From NCBI RefSeq assembly GCF_937941905.1, contig NZ_CALDGS010000056.1, positions 1 to 19,030 on the forward strand: DNA of 19,030 nt, read 5' to 3'. The DNA is from an uncultured Mycolicibacterium sp. Its GTDB lineage: Bacteria > Actinomycetota > Actinomycetes > Mycobacteriales > Mycobacteriaceae. The position numbers and the translations under genes were made by a program. The notes beneath the pieces are model-generated. The model searched no databases, was not told the DNA's origin, and saw only the letters and a list, made by a program, of their open reading frames with translations. Below, piece by piece: positions 1 through 7,585 of the stretch. Position 1 is the stretch's first letter; each line of letters starts with the position of its first letter.

Positions 1-991
1 TGAGGTTGGCGTCGACGGTGTCGGCGCCGGCGTCCTGCAGCTGGTAGGCCTGCAGCTTGTGCATCAGGCCGATGCCCCGGCCCTCGTGGCCGCGCATGTA
101 GAGCACCACGCCCCGGCCCTCGCGGGCCACCATCGCCATCGCCGCGTCGAGCTGCGGGCCGCAGTCGCAGCGCCGCGAGCCGAACACGTCGCCGGTCAGG
201 CACTCGGAGTGCACCCGCACCAGCACGTCGTGGCCGTCGTTGTGCGGCCCGGCGATGTCGCCCTTGACCAGCGCGACGTGCTCGACGTCCTCGTAGATGC
301 TGGTGTAACCGACGGCGCGGAACTCGCCGTGGCGGGTGGGGATGCGCGCCTCGGCGACCCGCTGCACGTGCTTCTCGTGCCGGCGCCGGTACTGGATCAG
401 ATCGGCGATGGAGATCATCGCCAGGCCGTGGTCGTCGGCGAAGACCCGCAGCTCCTCGGTCTTGGCCATCTGGCCCTCGTCCTTCTGGCTGACGATCTCG
501 CAGATCGCGCCGGCGGGCTGCAGCCCCGCCAGCCGGGCCAGGTCCACCGCGGCCTCGGTGTGGCCGGGCCGGCGCAGCACGCCGCCGTCCTTGGCGCGCA
601 GCGGCACCACGTGCCCGGGCCGGGTGAAGTCGTCGGCGGAGCTGTTCGGGTCGGCCAGCAGCCGCATGGTGGTGGCCCGGTCGGCGGCCGAGATGCCGGT
701 GGTCACCCCCTGCTTGGCGTCGACGGTGACGGTGTAGGCGGTGCCGTGCTTGTCCTGGTTCACCGCGTACATCGGCAGCAGGTTGAGGCGGTCGCAGATC
801 GCGCCGTCGAGCGGCACGCACAGGTAGCCGGAGGTGTAGCGCACCATGAACGCGACGAGTTCGGGAGTCGCCTTCTCCGCCGCGAAGATGAGATCGCCCT
901 CGTTTTCCCGGTCCTCGTCGTCGATGACGACGACGGGCTTACCCGCCGCGATGTCGGCTATTGCCCGCTCGACGGAGTCCAGCCTCGTCAT
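1..991 (-). CDS. ribA2: RibBA: bifunctional DHBP synthase / GTP cyclohydrolase II (partial, C-terminus off window)
   Basis: The protein makes two riboflavin precursors: 3,4-dihydroxy-2-butanone 4-phosphate from ribulose 5-phosphate (N-terminal domain) and the diaminopyrimidine from GTP (C-terminal domain). The frame begins at ATG 991 and runs off the left edge after 330 codons; the M. tuberculosis protein is about 425 residues, so roughly the last 95 are missing. Residues 17-35 carry the DHBP synthase acidic motif (VVVIDDEDRENEGDL). Near the edge the GTP cyclohydrolase II zinc motif is visible (SECLTGDVFGSRRCDCG, three Cys), followed by RGHEGRGIGL. The start is set by AAAGGTGG (997-1004), 5 nt before the ATG. 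It lies 76 nt downstream of ribC on the same strand, so co-transcription is likely, with a perfect hairpin in the gap. Identification is firm. Confidence 0.95.
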   Translation of the reverse strand, partial: MTRLDSVERAIADIAAGKPVVVIDDEDRENEGDLIFAAEKATPELVAFMVRYTSGYLCVPLDGAICDRLNLLPMYAVNQDKHGTAYTVTVDAKQGVTTGISAADRATTMRLLADPNSSADDFTRPGHVVPLRAKDGGVLRRPGHTEAAVDLARLAGLQPAGAICEIVSQKDEGQMAKTEELRVFADDHGLAMISIADLIQYRRRHEKHVQRVAEARIPTRHGEFRAVGYTSIYEDVEHVALVKGDIAGPHNDGHDVLVRVHSECLTGDVFGSRRCDCGPQLDAAMAMVAREGRGVVLYMRGHEGRGIGLMHKLQAYQLQDAGADTVDANL

Positions 992-1007
992 CCATGCCAC
1001 CTTTGCC

Positions 1008-1026
1008 CGGTTCCACCCTGGAACCG
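1008..1026 (-). promoter_or_regulatory. Perfect 8-bp inverted repeat upstream of ribA2 SD
   Basis: CGGTTCCA and TGGAACCG are separated by 3 nt, an uninterrupted 8-bp stem. The element lies between the ribC stop and the ribA2 start, 3 nt upstream of the ribA2 Shine-Dalgarno. It could act as an RNA hairpin tuning ribA2 translation or an intercistronic processing site, or as a DNA operator. There is no U-tract, so a classical terminator is unlikely. The structure is seen directly; the role is inference. Confidence 0.5.
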
Positions 1027-1067
1027 CCTACTCGATGCCTCCAGTATGAACCACCTCGAAACTCCGG

Positions 1068-1667
1068 TTATTGCCGCGCCCGGCCCAGCAATCGCTCGAC
1101 ATACTTTGCGATCACGTCGACCTCGAGGTTGACCGGCGTGCCGGGAGCGGCCTGCCCGAGCGTGGTCGACGCCAGCGTGGTGGGGATGAGCGACACCTCG
1201 AACCAGTCGGTTCCCAGCGCGGATACCGTCAGCGACACCCCGTCGACCGCGATCGAACCCTTCTCGACCACGTACCGCGACAGGTGCTCCGGCAGCGCGA
1301 TCCGGACCACCTCCCAGTGCGGCGAGGGCGTGCGGGAAATCACATGCCCGGTGCCGTCGACGTGGCCCTGCACGATGTGCCCGCCCAGTCGGCTGTTCAC
1401 CGCCGCGGCGCGCTCCAGGTTGACCCGGCCGCCCACCTCGACCGCGCCGAGACTGGACCGGTTGAGGGTCTCCCCCATCACGTCGGTGCTGAAGCAACCG
1501 TCGGGCAGCACGTCGACGACGGTCAGGCACACCCCGTTGACGGCGATCGAATCGCCGTGGCGGGCGTCCGCGGTGACCACCGGCCCGCGGATCACCAGCC
1601 GGCACGAATCACCGAGATCGTCCCTGGCGACGATCTCTCCTACTTCTTCCACGATCCCGGTGAACAC
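1068..1667 (-). CDS. ribC: Riboflavin synthase, alpha chain
   Basis: The enzyme catalyses the last step of riboflavin synthesis, dismutating two molecules of 6,7-dimethyl-8-ribityllumazine. The 199-residue protein starts with the family hallmark MFTGIVEEVG and consists of two tandem lumazine-binding beta-barrel domains, about residues 1-97 and 98-199. The second begins near GGHIVQGHVDGTGHV. Length is normal for the family. The start is GTG 1667, fixed by the conserved N-terminus. A TAGCCT box ends 6 nt upstream with no Shine-Dalgarno, so the transcript is probably leaderless. It is divergent from lprG and is followed on the same strand by ribA2, 76 nt downstream. In M. tuberculosis two small genes (Rv1413, Rv1414) lie between ribC and ribA2; there is no room for them here. 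Confidence 0.96.
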   Translation of the reverse strand: MFTGIVEEVGEIVARDDLGDSCRLVIRGPVVTADARHGDSIAVNGVCLTVVDVLPDGCFSTDVMGETLNRSSLGAVEVGGRVNLERAAAVNSRLGGHIVQGHVDGTGHVISRTPSPHWEVVRIALPEHLSRYVVEKGSIAVDGVSLTVSALGTDWFEVSLIPTTLASTTLGQAAPGTPVNLEVDVIAKYVERLLGRARQ

Positions 1668-1673
1668 CCGACC

Positions 1674-1679
1674 AGGCTA
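1674..1679 (-). promoter_or_regulatory. -10 box of ribC (leaderless)
   Basis: TAGCCT on the minus strand is followed by 6 nt and then the ribC GTG at 1667. This spacing puts the transcription start on or next to the start codon. No recognisable -35 or SD is present. It matches the TANNNT-N6/7-RTG pattern of leaderless mycobacterial genes. Confidence 0.6.
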
Positions 1680-1735
1680 GTCAGCCGCGCCGCCCGCCCG
1701 GCGCGCGGCACCCGTTCGGCGGCCCGGCGACCCTC

Positions 1736-1741
1736 TACGAT
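1736..1741 (+). promoter_or_regulatory. -10 box of lprG-P55 (leaderless)
   Basis: TACGAT is followed by 7 nt and then ATG 1749. There is no SD before either ATG 1740 or ATG 1749, and ATG 1740 overlaps the -10 box itself. This supports ATG 1749 as the true start. The 68-bp divergent control region 1668-1735 also serves ribC. Confidence 0.6.
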
Positions 1742-1748
1742 GCAACTC

Positions 1749-2468
1749 ATGCAGACGCGCTCCCGCCATGCCGTCCGGATCCTCGCCACGTTGGCCGCCC
1801 TGGTGCTGGCCGCGCTGGCCCTCGTCACCGGTTGTTCGTCGGACCAGGACTCGTCCGGCGGCGACCTGCCGGACCCGGCCCAGCTCCTCACCCAGTCCGC
1901 CGAGGTCACCCGCAACCAGCAGAGCGCCCACCTGGTCATCACGGTGGAGGGCGAGATCGAGGACCTGCCGGTCGACGTCCTCGAGGGCGATCTCACCAAC
2001 GCCCCGACCGTGGCCGCGCAGGGCTCGACCGACCTGCGGTTCATGGGCCAGAAGCTCGAGGGCGTCAAGTTCGTCGTGGTCGACGGCACCCTCTACGCCG
2101 CGATGACCGGTGACAGCTACCAGAACTTCGGCCCGGCCGCCGACATCTACGACGTGTCGGCCATCCTCAACCCGGATCTGGGCCTGGCCAACGTGCTGGC
2201 CAACTTCACCGACGCCAGGGCCGAGGGCCGGGAGAAGATCGACGGGGTGCAGACGGTCCGGATCACCGGCGAGGTGTCCGCCGACGCGGTGAACAAGATC
2301 GCCCCGCAGCTGCACGCCGAGGGCCCGGTGCCGGGCACCGCCTGGATCCGCGAGGACGGCGACCACGAACTGGTGCAGGTGAAGCTGCAGCCGAAGCCGG
2401 ACACCAGCATCACCATGTCGCTGTCGGATTGGGGTAAGCCGGTCACCGTGACCAAGCCGGCCGCCTGA
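1749..2468 (+). CDS. lprG: LprG, triacylglyceride/lipoglycan-carrying lipoprotein
   Basis: In mycobacteria LprG binds triacylated lipids and lipoglycans in a hydrophobic pocket and, with the P55 exporter, moves them toward the outer envelope. The 239-residue product has a basic n-region (RSRHAVR), a hydrophobic core (about residues 11-26) and the lipobox VTGC with acylated Cys29, so it is a secreted lipoprotein anchored to the outer face of the inner membrane. The mature part follows the LppX_LprAFG family: an SAHLVITVEG strand and the conserved block FGPAADIYD...ILNPDLGLANVLANF. M. tuberculosis LprG is 236 residues. The start at 1749, rather than 1740, is chosen by alignment (MQTRSRH versus MRTPRRH) and promoter spacing. 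The stop overlaps the P55 start by one nucleotide, so the two are translationally coupled. Confidence 0.95.
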   Translation: MQTRSRHAVRILATLAALVLAALALVTGCSSDQDSSGGDLPDPAQLLTQSAEVTRNQQSAHLVITVEGEIEDLPVDVLEGDLTNAPTVAAQGSTDLRFMGQKLEGVKFVVVDGTLYAAMTGDSYQNFGPAADIYDVSAILNPDLGLANVLANFTDARAEGREKIDGVQTVRITGEVSADAVNKIAPQLHAEGPVPGTAWIREDGDHELVQVKLQPKPDTSITMSLSDWGKPVTVTKPAA

Positions 2469-4030
2469 TGGGCGGCGCGGGCGTGGCGGCCGCGGTCGGC
2501 CGCAACCGCACCATCGCGATCAGCGCCGGCAGCCTCGCCGTCCTGCTCGGTGCGCTCGACACCTACGTCGTGGTCGCGATTATCCGCGACATCATCCTCG
2601 ACCTGCAGATCCCGGTGAACCAGCTGCAGCGGGTCACCCCGATCATCACCTGCTACCTGCTGGGCTACATCGCGGCGATGCCGCTGCTGGGCCGCGCGTC
2701 GGACCGGTTCGGCCGCAAGCTCATCCTGCAGCTGAGCCTGGCCGGGTTCGCGGTCGGCTCGGTCGTCACGGCGCTGTCGAACGACCTGGTGCCGATGGTC
2801 GTCGGCCGCACCATCCAGGGCGTGGCCTCGGGGGCGCTGCTGCCGGTGACGCTGGCCCTGGCGGCCGACCTGTGGGCCGCCCGCAACCGCGCCTCGGTGC
2901 TGGGCGGCATCGGGGCCGCCCAGGAGCTGGGCAGCGTGCTCGGCCCGCTGTACGGCATCGCGGTCGTCGCGGTGCTGAACACCTGGCGCGACGTGTTCTG
3001 GATCAACGTGCCGCTGGCCGCGGTCGCGATGGTGCTGATCCACTTCAGCCTGCCCGGCCGGCTCGAGCCCGAGCGGCCGGAGCGGGTCGACGTGGTGGGC
3101 GGCGTGCTGCTGGCCGTCGCGCTGGGCCTGACGGTCATCGGCCTGTACAACCCGACCCCGGACGGCAAGCAGATCCTGCCGCCCTACGGCCTGCCGACGC
3201 TGGTCGGCGCCGCGGTCGCGCTGGCCGGGTTCTTCGTCTGGGAGCGGTTCGCCCGCACCCGGCTGATCGAGCCCGCCGGGGTGCACTTCCGGCCGTTCCT
3301 GGCCGCGCTCGGGGCGTCGTTGTGCGCCGGCGCGGCGCTGATGGTCACCCTGGTCAACGTCGAACTGTTCGGCCAGGGCGTGCTCGGCAAGGACCAGACC
3401 GAGGCGGTGCTGCTGCTGCTGCGCTTCCTGATCGCGCTGCCGATCGGGGCGGTGATCGGTGGCTGGCTGGCCACCCGGATCGGCGACCGGATCGTGACGT
3501 TCGCCGGCCTGCTGATCGCGGCGGTCGGCTACTGGCTGATCGCGCACTGGCGGGTCGACCTGCTGTCGGCCCACCACGACCTGGGTTTTGTCAGCCTGCC
3601 GGTGCTCGACACCGACCTGGCCGTGGCCGGTGTCGGGCTGGGCCTGGTGATCGGTCCGCTGACCTCGGCCACCCTGCGGGTGGTGCCGGCCGCCCAGCAC
3701 GGCATCGCCTCGGCGGCGGTGGTGGTGGCCCGCATGGTGGGCATGCTGATCGGCCTGGCCGCGCTGACCGCGTGGGGCATGTACCGGCTCAACCAGCATC
3801 TGCAGACCCTGCCGTTCCCGGCCGAGGCGAAGACGCTCGCCGAACGGGTGGCCGCCGAGGCGGACCGCTACCGCGAGGCCTACGTGCTGCAGTACGGCGA
3901 CATCTTCCTGGTCACCGTCGGGGTCTGCGTGGTCGGTGCGCTGCTCGGGTTGCTCATCGCCGGCCGCCACGAGCACGCCGACGACCCGGCGGCGACTCCG
4001 GAGCGGGGCGGCCGGCACCGGGCCGGCTAG
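2468..4030 (+). CDS. P55 family MFS efflux transporter (Rv1410c homologue)
   Basis: This is an inner-membrane proton-driven transporter of the 14-helix DHA2 type. In mycobacteria P55 works with LprG to export triacylglycerides and affects drug tolerance and cell-wall permeability. The 520-residue product (518 in M. tuberculosis) shows MFS motif A (GRASDRFGRK, about 75-84) in the loop after TM2, a helix-5 motif C-like segment (GAAQELGSVLGPLYG, about 149-163), and the DHA2 signature WRDVFWINVPL (about 173-183). Asp31 in the first helix (GALDTYVV) is the usual DHA position. A periplasmic insert lies near TKL/QTLPFPAEAKTLAERVAAEADRYREAY, before the last helix. The start ATG overlaps the lprG stop (TGATG). 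The C-terminal tail is basic and hydrophilic. It converges on a small minus-strand gene 13 nt away. Confidence 0.94.
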   Translation: MGGAGVAAAVGRNRTIAISAGSLAVLLGALDTYVVVAIIRDIILDLQIPVNQLQRVTPIITCYLLGYIAAMPLLGRASDRFGRKLILQLSLAGFAVGSVVTALSNDLVPMVVGRTIQGVASGALLPVTLALAADLWAARNRASVLGGIGAAQELGSVLGPLYGIAVVAVLNTWRDVFWINVPLAAVAMVLIHFSLPGRLEPERPERVDVVGGVLLAVALGLTVIGLYNPTPDGKQILPPYGLPTLVGAAVALAGFFVWERFARTRLIEPAGVHFRPFLAALGASLCAGAALMVTLVNVELFGQGVLGKDQTEAVLLLLRFLIALPIGAVIGGWLATRIGDRIVTFAGLLIAAVGYWLIAHWRVDLLSAHHDLGFVSLPVLDTDLAVAGVGLGLVIGPLTSATLRVVPAAQHGIASAAVVVARMVGMLIGLAALTAWGMYRLNQHLQTLPFPAEAKTLAERVAAEADRYREAYVLQYGDIFLVTVGVCVVGALLGLLIAGRHEHADDPAATPERGGRHRAG

Positions 4031-4043
4031 GCCCGTCAGCAGG

Positions 4044-4238
4044 TCAGCAGCGTTCCGTGCCGGGCCGCATCAGCCGGAACGGGCGCGGGGAGCCGAGCCC
4101 GGCGTCGCGGGCGACCAACGGGTCGGGGAAGGCCGAAGCGGGTGGCCACCAGTGGCCGGTCAGCACGTCGCGGATCAGCGTCGTGACGGACCGGGCGTGG
4201 GCCGAGGGGATGGCGAGCAACTCCTGTACGGCGGTCAT
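4044..4238 (-). CDS. Small hypothetical protein, 64 aa
   Basis: I do not recognise this product. The case for coding is the base composition: 60 of 64 sense codons end in G or C, matching neighbouring genes and unlike random frames. GAAGGA lies about 10 nt before ATG 4238. The protein is soluble, with no signal peptide or membrane helix. It has an N-terminal amphipathic helix-like part (AVQELLAIPSAHARSVTTLIRDVL, split as AVQELLAIPS and HARSVTTLIRDVL), a TGHWWPP turn, a Pro/Arg-rich second half (GSPRPFRLMRPG) and a terminal Cys. It sits alone between convergent P55 and upstream ribG, 147 nt downstream of the ribG stop and on the same strand. A TACACT box at 4307-4312 could give it its own promoter. 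The protein could be a conserved mycobacterial orphan. Confidence 0.6.
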   Translation of the reverse strand: MTAVQELLAIPSAHARSVTTLIRDVLTGHWWPPASAFPDPLVARDAGLGSPRPFRLMRPGTERC

Positions 4239-4306
4239 GCGCGTCGTCCTTCGCTCGAAAATGCGGTTTCACCAGCGCAGATCGTCGGTGAGCGCGCTCC
4301 TGGCCG

Positions 4307-4312
4307 AGTGTA
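4307..4312 (-). promoter_or_regulatory. Candidate -10 box for the small gene at 4044-4238
   Basis: TACACT on the minus strand lies 68 nt upstream of ATG 4238, giving a 5' leader of about 60 nt. No good -35 hexamer is seen 16-18 nt further upstream, so this is weak. The rest of 4239-4385 shows no other gene. Confidence 0.3.
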
Positions 4313-4385
4313 CCGACGCGTCCTGACGACGGTCCGGTACGCAACCCGGGTACCCGGTGTGAACGCGATCGGACTGTGAGACGGA

Positions 4386-5390
4386 TCACCCGGCCGGGAC
4401 GAGGCTGAGCAGCACGTCCGGCGCGATCGGGGTGATCTCGTCGTAGCGCCAGCGCTGGGCATGGGCGATGCTGGGCACCCCGATGTCGTCGACGGCGGTG
4501 ATCGGCCCGCCGAGCAGGATCGGCGCCACGTAGGCCAGGATCCGGTCGATCACCCCGGCCCGCAGGAACGCGCCGGCCAGCGTGGGCCCGCCCTCGACGA
4601 GCACGTCGGTGCGGTCGCCCAGGGCGCGGATCACCTCGTGCGGGTCGTGGGTGCGGATCACCATGGTGGCGGCGTCGTCGTTGAGCACGTTGGCGTCGCC
4701 GGGGATCTCCCGCATCCCCACCACCACCCGCAGCGGCTGGCGCTGCAGCGGGGTGCCGTCGGCCCGGCGGGCGGTCAGCGTGGGGTTGTCGGTCAGCACG
4801 GTGCCGGTGCCGACCACGATCGCGTCGGCGGCGGCCCGGCGGCGGTGCACGTCGGCGCGAGCGGCCTCGCTGGTGATCCACTGGCTGCTGCCGTCGGCGG
4901 CCGCACTGCGGCCGTCCACGCTGGTGGCGAACTTCCAGGTGACGTGCGGCCGGCCGGTGCGCTGCTTGTGCAGCCACTCCCGCAGCGGCCCGCCGGCCAC
5001 CTCGTCGGCGAGCACCCCGCCGGTCACCGTCACCCCGGACGCGGCGAGCCGTTCGGCCCCGCCGGCCGCCACCGGGTTCGGGTCGGCCACCGCGTAGGCG
5101 ACCGCGGCCACCCCCGCGGCCAGCAGGGCGTCGACGCACGGCCCGGTGCGGCCGGTGTGGTTGCAGGGCTCCAGCGTCACCACCACGGTGCCGCCGGCGG
5201 CGCGCTCCCCCGCCTGGCGCAGCGCCATCACCTCGGCGTGCGGCCCGCCCGGTGGCTGGGTGGCGCCGGTCCCGACCACCTGCCCGGCGACGTCGAGCAC
5301 GACGGCGCCGACGGGCGGGTTCGGGTAGGTGGCACCCTTCACCGCCTCGGCCTGCGCCACCGCCAGCCGCATGGCGGCCTCCAGTCTCAC
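4386..5390 (-). CDS. ribG: RibD/RibG: bifunctional pyrimidine deaminase / uracil reductase of riboflavin synthesis
   Basis: The enzyme deaminates and then reduces the GTP-derived pyrimidine, steps two and three of riboflavin synthesis. Domain 1 (about residues 1-145) is a zinc cytidine-deaminase fold: HAE (51-53) and PCNHTGRTGPC (75-85), with zinc ligands His51, Cys76, Cys85 and catalytic Glu53. Domain 2 (about 148-334) is the NADPH-dependent reductase, with TWKFATSVDGRSA, the SSQWITS segment, VGTGTVLTDNP and EGGPTLAGAFL. At 334 residues it is close to the M. tuberculosis length. GTG 5390 is the only upstream start after an in-frame stop. ATG 5372, with GGAGG 5 nt before it, is a strong alternative and would shorten the first helix by six residues. 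It lies 42 nt downstream of rpe, probably in the same operon. Confidence 0.94.
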   Translation of the reverse strand: MRLEAAMRLAVAQAEAVKGATYPNPPVGAVVLDVAGQVVGTGATQPPGGPHAEVMALRQAGERAAGGTVVVTLEPCNHTGRTGPCVDALLAAGVAAVAYAVADPNPVAAGGAERLAASGVTVTGGVLADEVAGGPLREWLHKQRTGRPHVTWKFATSVDGRSAAADGSSQWITSEAARADVHRRRAAADAIVVGTGTVLTDNPTLTARRADGTPLQRQPLRVVVGMREIPGDANVLNDDAATMVIRTHDPHEVIRALGDRTDVLVEGGPTLAGAFLRAGVIDRILAYVAPILLGGPITAVDDIGVPSIAHAQRWRYDEITPIAPDVLLSLVPAG

Positions 5391-5432
5391 CTCGGCCGCC
5401 TCATCGCGTCAGCCTCATCGCCTCGGGGCGCC

Positions 5433-6137
5433 TCAGAGCGTCAGGTGCGGGGAGGCCTGCGCGGCCTGTCGGCGCAGCGCGGCCACCGCGGCGGCCGGGT
5501 CGTCGGCGCCGTAGACGGCCGAACCGGCGACGAAGCAGTCCACCCCGGCCTCGGCGGCGGCCTCGATGGTGTCCGGGTTGATGCCGCCGTCGATCTCCAC
5601 CAGGATGGTCAGCTCCCCGGCGTCGACCAGCCGGCGCACGGTCTGCACCTTGGGCAGCACCTCGGGGATGAACTTCTGGCCGCCGAAGCCGGGCTCGACC
5701 GACATCACCAGCAACGTGTCGAAGTCGCGCAGGATCTCCAGGTACGGCTCCAGCGGGGTGCCCGGTTTGATGGCCAGCCCGGCCCGGCCGCCGGCGGCGC
5801 GGATGTCGCGTGCCACGCTCACCGGGTCGTCGGTGGCCTCGGCGTGGAACGTGACGTTGTAGGCACCGGCCTCGGCGTACCCGGGCGCCCAGCGCTTCGG
5901 GTCCTCGATCATCAGGTGGCAGTCCATCGGGATGTCGGTGCACTTCAGCAGCGACTCCACCACCGGCATGCCCAGGGTCAGGTTGGGCACGAAGTGGTTG
6001 TCCATCACGTCGACGTGCAGCCAGTCGGCCCCCGCTACCCGGCCGACCTCGTCGGCCAGCCGGGCGAAATCGGCGGACAGGATCGACGGAGCGATCAGCG
6101 GCGACGTGGGCCGCGCGTGGGCGTGGGTTGCGGACAT
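5433..6137 (-). CDS. rpe: Ribulose-phosphate 3-epimerase
   Basis: The enzyme interconverts ribulose 5-phosphate and xylulose 5-phosphate in the pentose phosphate pathway. Ribulose 5-phosphate is also the substrate of RibA2's first domain, which may explain its place beside riboflavin genes. The 234-residue TIM barrel shows SILSADF (18-24), HVDVMDNHFVPN (41-52, with metal/base His41 and Asp43), MDCHLMI (His74), the phosphate-loop region VEPGFGGQKF (148-157) and EIDGGIN (Asp183). ATG 6137 lies 5 nt after the fmu stop, so translation is coupled. The first 12 residues are a poorly conserved, His/Ala/Pro-rich extension. Confidence 0.96.
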   Translation of the reverse strand: MSATHAHARPTSPLIAPSILSADFARLADEVGRVAGADWLHVDVMDNHFVPNLTLGMPVVESLLKCTDIPMDCHLMIEDPKRWAPGYAEAGAYNVTFHAEATDDPVSVARDIRAAGGRAGLAIKPGTPLEPYLEILRDFDTLLVMSVEPGFGGQKFIPEVLPKVQTVRRLVDAGELTILVEIDGGINPDTIEAAAEAGVDCFVAGSAVYGADDPAAAVAALRRQAAQASPHLTL

Positions 6138-6142
6138 GCCGG

Positions 6143-7585
6143 TCAGCCTACTTTGAGTGCGGCAGCGAACATCGCGTCGGTCCCGTGCCGGTGCGGCCAC
6201 AGCTGCACGTGCGGGCCGTCGCCGAGCCGGTCGGCGGGGGCGAACAGCGGCCGGGTGTCCAGGGCGGTGACGTTGTGCCGACGCACCGCGTCGGCCACCA
6301 CGCCGACGGTCTCGGCCAGGTGCGGCGAACAGGTCGCGTAGAGCACCACCCCACCCGGCCGGGTCAGCCGGATGGCCGAGGCGAGCAGCTCGCGCTGCAG
6401 CCGGGTCAGTTCGGGCACGTCGGCGGGGCTGCGCCGCCAGCGCGCCTCGGGCCGGCGGCGCAGCGCGCCCAACCCGGTGCACGGGGCGTCGACGAGCACC
6501 CGGTCGAAGCCGGGTTCCAGCCCGGGGTCGCGGCCGTCGACCCGGTGCACCTCCACGCCGAGGCCGCGGGTGTTCTGCTCGACCAGGTCGGCGCGCCGCC
6601 CGGCCGGTTCGACGGCGGTGACCCGGGCGGTGCCCTGCCCGATGGCGGCCAGCAGCGCGGTCTTGCCGCCCGGGCCGGCGCACAGGTCCAGCCAGCGGCC
6701 GGTGTCGGGGCCGTCCAGCGGGGCCAGGGTCAGCGCGCGGGCCACCAGCTGGCTGCCCTCGTCCTGCACCAGCGCCCGGCCCTCGCGCACCGGTTCCAGC
6801 CGTCCGGGATCGCCGCCGGGCAGGTACACCGCGTACGGCGAGTACCGGCCGACGGTGCCGCCCACCTGCTCGGCGAGCTCGGCGGCGGTGAGCACGCCGG
6901 GCCGGGCGGCCAGGTGCACCGCGGGCCGGGCGTCGTCGCTGGCCAGCAGCTCCTCGAGTTCACCGGCGTCGGCGCCGAGCGCGTCGGCGAACGCCTGGGC
7001 GATCCAGCGCGGGTGGGCATGCCGGAAGGCGATGTGCCCGATCGGGTCGGCGTTCGGGTCGGGGGCGAGCTCGGCCACCCAGCCGGCCTCGTCGCGCTGC
7101 GCCACCTTGCGCAGCACGGCGTTGACGAAACCCGCTCGGGCCGAGTCGAATTCGATTGCCGCCTGCTCGACGGTGGTGGACACCGCGGCGTGCTGCTCGA
7201 CCCGGGTGCGCAGCAGCTGGTAGGTGCCCAGCCGCAGCAGGTCCAGCAGCACCGGGTCGATCCGGTCCACCGGGCGGCCCGCGGCGTGCGCGATCACCGC
7301 GTCCAGCAGGCCGCGGGTACGGCAGGTGCCGTAGGCCAGTTCGGTGGCGAACGCCGCCTCCCGGCCGTGGATGCCGCGCTCGCGCAGCAGCGGCGGCAGC
7401 GCCAGGTTGGCGTAGGCGTCGCGCTCGGAGACCGCGCGCAGCACGTCGAAGGCGGCCCGGCGGGCCGGGTCGAGCGGACGGCGCCGCACCGGGCGGCGCG
7501 GGCCGCGGCGGTCACGGTCGTCGCGGTTGCGGCGCGGGGCACGGCCGGGGGTGCGCTTGCGGTTCTGCTCGGGTTTCTCGGTCAT
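6143..7585 (-). CDS. fmu: RsmB/NOP family rRNA m5C methyltransferase (Fmu)
   Basis: The enzyme is expected to methylate C967 of 16S rRNA (E. coli numbering) with S-adenosylmethionine. The 480-residue protein has a basic, disordered N-terminal tail (1-40, many Arg), a NusB-like RNA-binding domain (about 41-165), and a Rossmann methyltransferase domain. Motif I is DLCAGPGGKTALL (300-312), motif IV DAPCTG (366-371, Cys369) and motif VI YATCSP (416-421, Cys419). Cys419 is the catalytic nucleophile and Cys369 the release cysteine, as in this family. Its ATG overlaps the fmt stop by 4 nt (ATGA, 7582-7585), so the two are translationally coupled. The long Arg-rich tail makes it longer than E. coli RsmB. 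Confidence 0.94.
   Translation of the reverse strand: MTEKPEQNRKRTPGRAPRRNRDDRDRRGPRRPVRRRPLDPARRAAFDVLRAVSERDAYANLALPPLLRERGIHGREAAFATELAYGTCRTRGLLDAVIAHAAGRPVDRIDPVLLDLLRLGTYQLLRTRVEQHAAVSTTVEQAAIEFDSARAGFVNAVLRKVAQRDEAGWVAELAPDPNADPIGHIAFRHAHPRWIAQAFADALGADAGELEELLASDDARPAVHLAARPGVLTAAELAEQVGGTVGRYSPYAVYLPGGDPGRLEPVREGRALVQDEGSQLVARALTLAPLDGPDTGRWLDLCAGPGGKTALLAAIGQGTARVTAVEPAGRRADLVEQNTRGLGVEVHRVDGRDPGLEPGFDRVLVDAPCTGLGALRRRPEARWRRSPADVPELTRLQRELLASAIRLTRPGGVVLYATCSPHLAETVGVVADAVRRHNVTALDTRPLFAPADRLGDGPHVQLWPHRHGTDAMFAAALKVG

Noticed and set aside
992..1067. FMN riboswitch before ribA2, or another before ribC
   Set aside because: The gap is only 76 nt and lacks the conserved RFN core; ribC appears leaderless.
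2147..4018. Long minus-strand open frame antisense to lprG-P55, and similar long frames opposite priA, fmt, fmu and ribA2
   Set aside because: These are by-products of very high GC content. The predicted proteins are low-complexity Arg/Gly/Gln/His-rich with no domain, and they lie opposite clearly identified genes.
4011..4034. Terminator hairpin overlapping the P55 stop codon (GCCGGC arms, or GGGCC/GGCCC)
   Set aside because: The stems are only 5-6 bp and mutually exclusive, and such short GC dyads are common by chance in this composition.
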